DNA of 64,000 bases from positions 62,001 through 126,000 of the IMG/VR virus record IMGVR_UViG_3300024221_000006, one strand, 5' to 3'. Source of the stretch: a virus. Made by a program: the position numbers and the translations under genes. The notes under the pieces are model-generated. The model did not search any database and was not told where the DNA came from. It was given only the letters and a program-made list of their open reading frames with translations. This document shows positions 57,834-64,000 of this stretch, in pieces (position 1 is the stretch's first letter; each line of letters begins with the position of its first letter).

Positions 57834-58707
57834 CCTTTCCTATGAGTTCTTCTTCATTAATAATACCTGCGAATGATTCTAGAATTTGTCTGAATTCTTT
57901 CTGTGTAGGTTTTTCAGTTTCTATAGTCTCGTTTACTTTTTCTATAAAGGATAATCCATGATCTGTTAATAGCATCTTACCCGCTTCAATGGTAAAGAAT
58001 GGTTGATCTATTATCATTGCGTATTGTGTAGAATCTTCTATAATTTCTTGTTGAATTTTAGCTGCTAATTCGAAGTGTCTTTCGTAGAAATGAGAGTTAT
58101 CTGCACAATGGTAATATACTCCTAGGTCTAGTTCAGGGTATGTGTCTTTTAACCATAGATGAACATGTTGGTGAACGAATGCAAAGAAAGGTGCGTCAAA
58201 CGTTAATCCATAGAACACATCATTAGATCTCATTTGAACTTTCATATTCAATTGATTATTTCTAATAAAGAAATTTAAGTACATAGTACATACAAAATCT
58301 TTATTACCTTCAAACTGAAATTTGGGTTGATTAAGAAATGCTATCGCCTGTCTCGTGTTTTGATCCGCTTTTAATGAATCTACAACCCATTCTAATTGTT
58401 CATTAAATAATAGTGAACCGTAGTTTGAGTTAATTTCATTTGAATTAGGATTAGTTAATGTAGACCAGAATCCTGAAAATTGACCTATATAATCTACATC
58501 GTTATCTTTTCGTAGATACCATGTTAATTCACCTGCAAAGTATTTCCAGTTGAATTTTCTATTTTCAAAATTAGCAATAGGCATGTAAGGATCTATAGGT
58601 AAAGTTGTAAGGGCTAATTCCTTTACTTTCATATCACGTGGTTGTGATACACTTCCTATATCGTCTATGTTTGTAATTGTTTTTGAGAATTGACTTGAAA
58701 AATTCAT
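57808..58707 (-). CDS. Thymidylate-synthase-fold enzyme, dCMP hydroxymethylase-like
   Basis: The 299-residue protein has the TS catalytic Cys140 (NKDFVCTMYLNFFIRNN), Arg160 and the RSNDVFYGLTFDAPF block. The residue aligned with the pyrimidine-selecting Asn177 of E. coli ThyA is Asp171, 31 residues after the Cys as in ThyA with no gap. Asp here selects dCMP, as in T4 dCMP hydroxymethylase. The segment EINSNYG and YERHF near residue 209 also recall T4 gp42. The product could be 5-hydroxymethyl-dCMP for modified phage DNA. A dCMP methylase or unusual thymidylate synthase remains possible. Confidence 0.82.
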   Translation of the reverse strand: MNFSSQFSKTITNIDDIGSVSQPRDMKVKELALTTLPIDPYMPIANFENRKFNWKYFAGELTWYLRKDNDVDYIGQFSGFWSTLTNPNSNEINSNYGSLLFNEQLEWVVDSLKADQNTRQAIAFLNQPKFQFEGNKDFVCTMYLNFFIRNNQLNMKVQMRSNDVFYGLTFDAPFFAFVHQHVHLWLKDTYPELDLGVYYHCADNSHFYERHFELAAKIQQEIIEDSTQYAMIIDQPFFTIEAGKMLLTDHGLSFIEKVNETIETEKPTQKEFRQILESFAGIINEEELIGKDGIPEIQD

Positions 58708-58722
58708 TTAATAAGTTATTAG

Positions 58723-58737
58723 TTTATTATTATACTA
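58723..58737 (-). promoter_or_regulatory. Promoter-like AT box before the TS-fold gene
   Basis: On the minus strand this reads TAGTATAATAATAAA, about 16-30 nt before the start at 58707. It overlaps the stop region of the ClpC-like gene, as expected for internal promoters in a packed genome. Confidence 0.45.
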
Positions 58738-60738
58738 CTTTTTAATAGAAAGTTTATCTTCTTTCTTCGTATGATTGATTGTGTACACCTCGTCTCCTCT
58801 AACTATTTCTCCTTTAATAATAGCATCCGCTAAAAGATCTTCAATGTAAGTTTGAACCGCTCTCTTCAAGGGTCTTGCACCATAATCAGGATCATATCCT
58901 TTTTCTGCTAAGAATTCCTTTGCTTGCTTAGTAACTTTAATATTATATTTCTGATCAAACATTCTAATTACCAGGTGTCTAACTTCAATATCAACAATTT
59001 GAAGAATATCTTCATGCTTTAATTGGTCGAATAATACTACATCATCTAATCTATTTAAAAATTCCGGTGCAAACTTATTTTTAAGTTCCTTTGCGATGAT
59101 AGCTTCAGTGTGTGCTTTTCTTCCAGCGATTGAAGATTTCTTAGTTTCAAATCCAATACCCGTTCCGAACTCACTTACTTTTTTAGCACCGACATTAGAT
59201 GTCATAATGATAATCGTATTCGTAAAGTCAACTGTTCTTCCTAATGAATCTGTTAATCTTCCTTCGTCTAATACTTGTAGTAAAGTATTGAATACATCAG
59301 GGTGTGCTTTTTCAATTTCATCGAAAAGTACAACCGAATAAGGTCTTCTTCTAACCTGTTCTGTTAATTGACCGCCATCTTCATGACCAACATATCCAGG
59401 AGGAGAACCAATTAATCTTGATACTGCAAACTTTTCCATGTATTCGCTCATATCAATTCTAATTAAATGATCTTCTGATCCAAAGTAATAATTAGTAATC
59501 GCCTTTACTGTTTCTGTTTTACCAACACCAGTTGGTCCTAAGAACATAAAAGAACCTATAGGTTTTTTAGCAGATGATACACCAGTTCTTGATCTTTTAA
59601 TTACCTTAGAGAGTGCGTCTACTGCTTGATCTTGTCCAATAATCATTTTCTTAAGCTCTGTTTCCATTGCTAGGATTATTTTACTTTCATCACCTGTCAT
59701 TCTTGTTACAGGAATTCCTGTTGCTTGTGAAATAGTTTCAGCAATATCTTCGGCTGTTACTTTTTTCTTTTTATCTCTTAGTGACTTTTCCCATGCAGAT
59801 ATTTTCTTTTCAATTAAATTCTTAGATTGAATTTCTTTATCTCTAAAGTGAGCAGCTTTTTCATAGTCTTGTTCTTCAACTGCCTTTAATTTGTCAAGTG
59901 TTAAAGCTTCTACCTCAGTCTCCGCTCTTTTAATATGCACAGGTACTTTGATTTCGCTTAAGTGAACTTTTGCACCTGATTCATCCATTAAATCAATAGC
60001 CTTATCAGGAAGTTCTCTACTTGTAATATACCTTGTAGAAAGAGAGACACATGCTTCTAGTGCATCATCAGTATATTCAACTGCATGATAATCTTCATAG
60101 TTTCCTTTAATTCTTTGTAAGATTTCGATAGTATCTTCCTCGCTAGGTGGATCTATAAATACTTCTTGGAATCTTCTAGTAAGTGCACCATCATCTTCAA
60201 TATTTTCTCTATATTCATCTAAAGTAGTTGCACCAATACATTGTACTTGTCCTCTCGCTAATGCAGGTTTTAATATATTTGAAGCGTCTAAAGATCCACT
60301 AACACCACCTGCTCCAACGATTGTATGTAATTCATCGATAAAAACAATGATGTCTTTGTTATTCTTTAATTCCTCAACGATAAGTTTCATTCTTTCTTCA
60401 AACTCACCTCTATATTTTGTACCTGCTACGATATTAGAAATATTGATAGAAACTATTCTTTTCTTTAAAAGAGTTCTTGCTACTTTCTTATCTACGATTC
60501 TTTGTGCAATCGCCTCTACTAACGCAGTCTTACCTACACCAGGATCTCCTAAAATAATAGGATTATTCTTCTTTCTTCTCGATAGGATTTGGCAAATTCT
60601 ATACACTTCTTTTTCCCTTCCGATAATAGGATCTAGATTTCCTTTTGCAGCTTCAGCTGTTAGGTCTTCTCCATACTCATCAACGTAAGGTGTTTTTCTT
60701 TTACCGCCTTTTCCTGGATTTTCAAATTGTTCTGCCAT
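58735..60738 (-). CDS. ClpC/ClpA-like AAA+ unfoldase with UVR motif
   Basis: The 667-residue protein has two AAA+ modules. Walker A motifs are GDPGVGKT (residues 64-71) and GPTGVGKTETVKAI near residue 400; Walker B is IIVFIDELHT and then VVLFDEIEKAHPDV. Between them is a UVR-type segment LDKLKAVEEQDYEKAAHFRD as in ClpC. GTGIGFETKK near residue 545 supplies the IGF/IGL loop that docks ClpP. It lacks the ~140-residue N-terminal substrate domain of host ClpC. With phage ClpP it would form a complete protease; adaptors may dock through the UVR segment. Confidence 0.93.
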   Translation of the reverse strand: MAEQFENPGKGGKRKTPYVDEYGEDLTAEAAKGNLDPIIGREKEVYRICQILSRRKKNNPIILGDPGVGKTALVEAIAQRIVDKKVARTLLKKRIVSINISNIVAGTKYRGEFEERMKLIVEELKNNKDIIVFIDELHTIVGAGGVSGSLDASNILKPALARGQVQCIGATTLDEYRENIEDDGALTRRFQEVFIDPPSEEDTIEILQRIKGNYEDYHAVEYTDDALEACVSLSTRYITSRELPDKAIDLMDESGAKVHLSEIKVPVHIKRAETEVEALTLDKLKAVEEQDYEKAAHFRDKEIQSKNLIEKKISAWEKSLRDKKKKVTAEDIAETISQATGIPVTRMTGDESKIILAMETELKKMIIGQDQAVDALSKVIKRSRTGVSSAKKPIGSFMFLGPTGVGKTETVKAITNYYFGSEDHLIRIDMSEYMEKFAVSRLIGSPPGYVGHEDGGQLTEQVRRRPYSVVLFDEIEKAHPDVFNTLLQVLDEGRLTDSLGRTVDFTNTIIIMTSNVGAKKVSEFGTGIGFETKKSSIAGRKAHTEAIIAKELKNKFAPEFLNRLDDVVLFDQLKHEDILQIVDIEVRHLVIRMFDQKYNIKVTKQAKEFLAEKGYDPDYGARPLKRAVQTYIEDLLADAIIKGEIVRGDEVYTINHTKKEDKLSIKK

Positions 60739-60745
60739 TGTAGAA

Positions 60746-60762
60746 TTTAATTGTTATACTTA
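60746..60762 (-). promoter_or_regulatory. Promoter-like AT box before the ClpC-like gene
   Basis: On the minus strand this reads TAAGTATAACAATTAAA and lies about 8-24 nt before the start at 60738. Matches the recurrent box, though the leader would be very short. Confidence 0.4.
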
Positions 60763-60786
60763 TTTTACTCCGTTTTTAGGAATTGT

Positions 60787-61242
60787 TTATTTTGACAGAT
60801 TATCTGCGGCTGCTATTGCAGGTAAGATATCTGGCTTTATTCTTACTTTAATTCCAAGAGACTTAACATAACCTATCGCAGCGTTAACTACTTTATTAGA
60901 AGCGTGTTGTTCTTGGTGGTTGAGGTCTAAATCAATTGTATGTATATTTATCCCATTATCCCGAAGATATTGTGTAACTTCGACGGATCTTTCAACTTCT
61001 CCCCATAACTTTCTCCACATATCTCGAATAGGTTCTACCTTTTCCTTCTTATAAAGAACATGGCATCCAGTATTTCCAACATGAATTACAACCGTGCTTA
61101 CGTATGTTGTAAACTCACCCTTTACATGTGAATCACATCCTACGTAAATTCGAATTGAATTATTGGAATTTCTTTTTATGTATTGTTTCAGATATGTCGC
61201 TAAATCAATTTGCGACTTATCAGCAAGTCTTCTGAACTTCAT
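60787..61242 (-). CDS. RNase H-fold protein, YkuK/DUF458-like
   Basis: The 151-residue protein has SIRIYVGCDSHVKGEFTTYV, with an Asp early in the first strands, then INIHTIDLDLNHQEQHASNK with a His/Asp pattern and a last IAAADNLSK. That arrangement matches the YkuK (DUF458) branch of the RNase H fold. Nuclease activity is likely but unproven. It follows the LOG-family gene by 12 nt. Confidence 0.75.
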   Translation of the reverse strand: MKFRRLADKSQIDLATYLKQYIKRNSNNSIRIYVGCDSHVKGEFTTYVSTVVIHVGNTGCHVLYKKEKVEPIRDMWRKLWGEVERSVEVTQYLRDNGINIHTIDLDLNHQEQHASNKVVNAAIGYVKSLGIKVRIKPDILPAIAAADNLSK

Positions 61243-61254
61243 CTATTATATTTA

Positions 61255-61920
61255 TTAGAAATTGGTGGAGTCGGTATTCTTAGAAAACTTATTATGATAC
61301 TCTGTAATTTTAGACACTGCTTCTTCTGCAGTATCAACTACTCTAAATAAATCAAAATCTTTTTGACATATTGCACCATGTTTCCATAAAGTATTTTGCA
61401 TCCAATCTACGAGACCTTCCCAATAATCTCTACCTACAAGAACAATAGGATATTTTACATTATGTCCGCATTGTGCAAGTGTTATGGCTTCGAATAACTC
61501 ATCTAAGGTTCCAACACCTCCTGGGCAAATAACAAATGCCTGTGAATATTTAAGGAACATTACTTTTCGTGTAAAGAAATATCTGTTCTCGACTCCTAAA
61601 TCAACGTAATCGTTCATGCTAGCTTCGAATGGTAATTCAATTCCAACACCTATACTTTTACCTAATGCTTCATGTGCTCCTTTATTTGCAGCTTCCATAA
61701 TTCCAGGACCACCTCCTGTGATTACACCAAACCCTGCTTCAACGAGAAGCTTTCCAATTTTCTCAGCTTCTTTATACATTGGATTTGTTGATAATGTTCT
61801 AGCGCTTCCAAATACAGAAACACAAGGACCTAATTCATTAAACGTATCAAACCCCTTTGTGAATTCTCCCTGAATTCTTAGAATCTGCCAAGCATCTTCA
61901 GATTTTCTATTGTTACTCAT
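61255..61920 (-). CDS. LOG-family (TIGR00730) nucleotide-processing protein
   Basis: The 221-residue Rossmann-like protein has GPCVSVFGSARTLSTNPMY, the GFGVITGGGPGIMEAANKGA loop and VICPGGVGTLDELFEAITLA. These are the nucleotide- and phosphate-binding motifs of the LOG family, which includes nucleoside 5'-monophosphate phosphoribohydrolases. It probably cleaves a nucleotide to base and ribose phosphate, or binds a nucleotide signal. The role in a phage is unclear; nucleotide salvage or signalling interference are options. A promoter-like box precedes it. Confidence 0.88.
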   Translation of the reverse strand: MSNNRKSEDAWQILRIQGEFTKGFDTFNELGPCVSVFGSARTLSTNPMYKEAEKIGKLLVEAGFGVITGGGPGIMEAANKGAHEALGKSIGVGIELPFEASMNDYVDLGVENRYFFTRKVMFLKYSQAFVICPGGVGTLDELFEAITLAQCGHNVKYPIVLVGRDYWEGLVDWMQNTLWKHGAICQKDFDLFRVVDTAEEAVSKITEYHNKFSKNTDSTNF

Positions 61921-61944
61921 TATGTGTTTTGATTATGTGAATAC

Positions 61945-61961
61945 TTTAATATTATACTAAG
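61945..61961 (-). promoter_or_regulatory. Promoter-like AT box before the LOG gene
   Basis: On the minus strand this reads CTTAGTATAATATTAAA, the clearest match to the phage box, lying about 25-41 nt upstream of the start at 61920. A terminator is just upstream of it, which fits a new transcription unit. Confidence 0.55.
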
Positions 61962-61987
61962 ATATTCCTAAAAGTTTAGATAAAAAA

Positions 61988-62011
61988 AGACCAATTCGTT
62001 AGAATTGGTCT
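61988..62011 (-). terminator. Intrinsic terminator
   Basis: AGACCAATTC (61988-61997) pairs with GAATTGGTCT (62002-62011) around GTTA. On the minus strand the stem is followed by TTTTTTTATC. It ends transcripts coming from the genes at 62180-63699. Strong and well placed. Confidence 0.9.
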
Positions 62012-62179
62012 TAAAATAAATTATTTCTGTATAGCTATTCGTTCAAGTTTAAATATAAAACTTATGGTTTATATATCAATGTTATTTGGGTGAAATGTAA
62101 TATTTTAATAAATTAGTAGAATAAAATGATAATATCAAAATATCATATTATCATAATTTTAGAATCTTAAAATATCTTA
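62012..62179. other. AT-rich intergenic stretch, no gene seen
   Basis: No convincing reading frame was found. The segment has an AT-rich inverted repeat (TGATAATAT at 62127-62135, ATATTATCA at 62145-62153). It may be a transcript 3' region or a weak hairpin. Nothing else was recognised. Confidence 0.5.
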
Positions 62180-62392
62180 TTATTTTAATCTAATATTATT
62201 TACTGATCTTCCAGTACATCTCCAACATAAAGAAGCTGTTGTATCTGTGCCAACCTCGGACCATTCGTCGCATTCTCCGTTCTCTGGTGCAAATTCAGAA
62301 TATTTACTCATAGTTGGTTTTGAGTTTTGACATATCATCATTCTCATACCATTTACGTCTTTGGTTTTCCAATGTGTTGTTTTCTTAGCCAT
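62180..62392 (-). CDS. Small protein with possible zinc-binding Cys
   Basis: From the Met of MAKKTTHWKTKDVNGMRMMI this encodes 70 residues. Four Cys (MMICQNS, GECDEW, SLCWRCTG) could form a zinc site, with the last pair as CxxC. An upstream Met at 62416 would add eight residues. Function unknown; small zinc-ribbon proteins are common in phages. Confidence 0.6.
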   Translation of the reverse strand: MAKKTTHWKTKDVNGMRMMICQNSKPTMSKYSEFAPENGECDEWSEVGTDTTASLCWRCTGRSVNNIRLK

Positions 62393-62428
62393 TTTAGTTT
62401 GTATTAATCTTATCATAATATTAAGTTA

Positions 62429-62695
62429 TTATAATAGGTCTTCGTCTTCTTCATCTTTAAAATCTAGATCTATTTTAAAATTCTGCATTTGTGTATACAA
62501 ATCGTCTAGTATATGTGCAGCTACTAAAAAATTAACAGTAATTCCTATTGAAAAGATCCATCCAAACGACCATCCTGATATCCATGCAATGAATGAAGAT
62601 ACGAGAGCTATTAATACAGCTGGAATTGCAAAGATAGCTGCAATGACACTAACGATTAGTGCACAGTATATCATTTTTGATAAGACGTTATTCAT
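62429..62695 (-). CDS. Small membrane protein
   Basis: An 88-residue protein with two long hydrophobic segments (about residues 8-40 and 45-62: IVSVIAAIFAIPAVLIALVS, WIFSIGITVNFLVAAHIL) and an acidic C-terminal tail (DFKDEEDEDLL). It is probably inserted in the host inner membrane. A promoter-like box precedes it. Function unknown. Confidence 0.65.
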   Translation of the reverse strand: MNNVLSKMIYCALIVSVIAAIFAIPAVLIALVSSFIAWISGWSFGWIFSIGITVNFLVAAHILDDLYTQMQNFKIDLDFKDEEDEDLL

Positions 62696-62716
62696 ATTAA
62701 AAGTTTAAGTTAATCC

Positions 62717-62734
62717 TTTAATATTATACTCTAA
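62717..62734 (-). promoter_or_regulatory. Promoter-like AT box
   Basis: On the minus strand this reads TTAGAGTATAATATTAAA, about 22-39 nt upstream of the start at 62695. Matches the phage box seen before several other genes. Confidence 0.5.
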
Positions 62735-62748
62735 TAATCTTAATTGTT

Positions 62749-63699
62749 TCAATTACCCTTTTTTCTTGAAGGAGGAGAGCTTGAACGAACAGGTGTCGAA
62801 GATCTTGTATTAGATGGACGAGAATTATTAATCACAGGTCTATTATTATTAGATGGACGAGAATTATTGTTAAACGTTGGGCGATTATTTCTCACTGGCG
62901 GTTTTTCTCTAATAATTCTTGGCCTAGTGTTTGTATTATTAGAGTTGTTCTCGGGTCTCTGATAAACTCTTACTCGTGTGTTATTATTTCTATTCGGACT
63001 ATTATTGATGATAACCTCATTGTTCCTAGTATTATTAGTGCTTCTTCTAGTAGTCGTACTTCTAGTTCTTCTTCCATTATTTACTTCAGTTCTAATACTT
63101 GAACGTCTGCCATTAATATGCACTGTATTTGTTCTGCCACTTCTCCAACCTGGGATTCCATAGACGTTATTACCATAATACGGCCATCCTCCATAATAAT
63201 TATTAAAGTGTGAACCATACCATCCATAATGGTTTCCATATCCCCAGCCATGATTATTCCAACCATAGTAGATTCCATATCCCCATCTATCATATCCAAA
63301 TGGTGACCATCTATGAGGAGAGCCCCAAGAATTCCAGCCTGTATAACCCCAAGCCCAATCATTCCACATCTGATCTCTATTCCAGCTCCAATAATAATTA
63401 TTCCATCTAGAATCGTATTGTCTTCCTAGTAATCTATTATTCCAATCAAATGACCTCGGTTGACTCAATGCGTATTGCGCAAAGTCTAATCTGAAGCTTA
63501 GATCTGTTCTTAGTTTATTTCTAAATTGAAATTCGGATAGCGTGTCTATTTTAACATCTCCGAAGTGTTGCATCGACGTCGACACATTGTGCGCCGAAAC
63601 ATCGTTATTTTGATCGTAACCCATCAATCGAAATTGTGTGCTACAAGAGGCTAGAAGAAAGATTCCTAGCATTAGAATTAAGTGGTTTAGTTGTTTCAT
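62749..63699 (-). CDS. Lipoprotein with Trp/Tyr/Asn-rich and Arg/Asn-rich regions
   Basis: The 316-residue protein starts MKQLNHLILMLGIFLLASCS, a signal peptide with a lipobox and lipidation Cys19. Residues ~90-190 are a Trp/Tyr/Gly/Asn-rich region (WNNYYWSWNRDQMWNDWAWG) and the C-terminal ~120 residues are Asn/Arg/Ser/Pro-rich and probably disordered. It should be anchored in the host envelope. Phage lipoproteins often block superinfection. A host-gene origin is possible since similar compositions occur in Bacteroidota lipoproteins. Confidence 0.78.
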   Translation of the reverse strand: MKQLNHLILMLGIFLLASCSTQFRLMGYDQNNDVSAHNVSTSMQHFGDVKIDTLSEFQFRNKLRTDLSFRLDFAQYALSQPRSFDWNNRLLGRQYDSRWNNYYWSWNRDQMWNDWAWGYTGWNSWGSPHRWSPFGYDRWGYGIYYGWNNHGWGYGNHYGWYGSHFNNYYGGWPYYGNNVYGIPGWRSGRTNTVHINGRRSSIRTEVNNGRRTRSTTTRRSTNNTRNNEVIINNSPNRNNNTRVRVYQRPENNSNNTNTRPRIIREKPPVRNNRPTFNNNSRPSNNNRPVINNSRPSNTRSSTPVRSSSPPSRKKGN

Positions 63700-64000
63700 A
63701 TACCTTATATATCTCAGATTCCTCTAATTCCTCCTAGGACTTCATAGTCTTGGAAATTTTTTGAGTTAGGAAATTTTTCTAAATAGTCATCGCCGCCTCT
63801 CTATACTCCCTCTAAGTCAGGGGAAAATTTGGAATTGACTTTTAAAAAAACGTATTTTTTCAATTTTATGTTTCTTCAAAATACTCTAATCCAAATATCA
63901 ATCCATCGCAATTTACTCTAATATAGTATCAGGTCCCCTGTACCGGTAGGTAGTGGGGCCGCTCTCCGAGTCTCTGAGCCCTCAAATGTGTCATACTCAA
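63700..64000. other. Right-edge region without a firm gene
   Basis: About 300 nt with no firm gene. 63700-63900 is AT-rich with short polypurine tracts; 63930-64000 is unusually GC-rich for this genome (GGTCCCC ... GGGGCC can pair around a TACCGGTA palindrome). It could be the leader of the lipoprotein gene, a structured RNA, or the end of a gene lying beyond the window. Confidence 0.35.
63918..64000 (-). CDS. Possible C-terminal tail of a gene beyond the window
   Basis: A minus-strand frame is open from the window edge to a TAG at 63918-63920 and would read EYDTFEGSETRRAAPLPTGT followed by GDLILY. It is plausible as protein, but it is only 26 codons with codon use more GC-rich than the neighbours, so it may be chance or lie in a structured RNA. 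Another frame is also open for 23 codons. Confidence 0.25.
   Translation of the reverse strand, partial: EYDTFEGSETRRAAPLPTGTGDLILY

Noticed and set aside
57808-58707. Plain thymidylate synthase (ThyA)
   Set aside because: The Asn that selects dUMP is Asp171 here, and several segments look closer to T4 gp42; a dCMP-specific enzyme is preferred, though not proven.
58735-60738. Assignment as ClpB disaggregase
   Set aside because: No long M-domain coiled coil is present; the short UVR-type insert and the IGF loop fit ClpC/ClpA that works with ClpP.
63918-64000. tRNA-like fold at the right edge
   Set aside because: No anticodon arm, T-loop consensus or CCA-compatible acceptor could be drawn on either strand.

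Overview
The window is a contiguous piece of a large, AT-rich tailed-phage genome (T4-like myovirus architecture). I found no tRNA, rRNA or bacterial housekeeping block. Every convincing gene lies on the minus strand, so transcription runs from high to low coordinates. Several observations point to a Bacteroidota (Flavobacteriia-like) host: start codons are preceded by A/T-rich sequence with essentially no Shine-Dalgarno motif, the phage-encoded ribosomal protein bS21 has the MLII... N-terminus typical of that phylum, and the base composition is low GC. The exact host cannot be read from the sequence.

Layout, low to high coordinates. 1-23 kb: baseplate/tail module (large FN3-like wedge or fibre proteins, gp7-like, gp6/baseplate-J, gp25, gp5-like OB-fold spike, hub and tube-cap-like proteins, LysM-type protein). 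It is interrupted by a four-domain S1 RNA-binding protein and by an amidoligase-like enzyme fused to a pentapeptide-like beta-helix. 23-30 kb: small unknown genes, dCMP deaminase, UV-damage endonuclease and several proteins sharing an MK..xxFexFxxE leader that resembles T4 capsid-targeting sequences. 30-38 kb: glutamine amidotransferase, glycosyltransferase, RNase HII, PhoH, bS21, DnaJ-like chaperone, UVR-like small proteins and a DnaQ-like exonuclease, with three copies of a ~60-70 bp intergenic repeat that look like shared promoters. 38-49 kb: ATP-grasp enzyme, a lysyl-hydroxylase-like dioxygenase, a tandem glycosyltransferase, a second dioxygenase and a giant 1852-residue collagen-like fibre. 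48-55 kb: more fibre proteins and two glycosyltransferases. 55-64 kb: ClpP, a GT25 (collagen galactosyltransferase family) enzyme, a thymidylate-synthase-fold enzyme with the dCMP-selective Asp, a ClpC-like unfoldase, an RNase H-fold protein, a LOG-family protein, small membrane proteins and a lipoprotein.

The most exciting candidate system is a phage collagen-modification pathway. The fibre carries hundreds of Gly-X-Y triplets with Lys recurrently at Y (the X-Lys-Gly context of collagen hydroxylysine). A protein with the full PLOD-type catalytic signature is encoded 3 kb away, a two-domain glycosyltransferase is translationally coupled to it, and a GT25 enzyme lies further along. Together they could hydroxylate and glycosylate Lys on the virion fibre, as animals and mimivirus do. 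Secondary themes are translational takeover (S1 plus bS21), a complete phage Clp protease with a family of UVR-like small proteins that could be adaptors, and probable cytosine modification (dCMP hydroxymethylase-like). All functions are read from sequence motifs; nothing was searched or computed.
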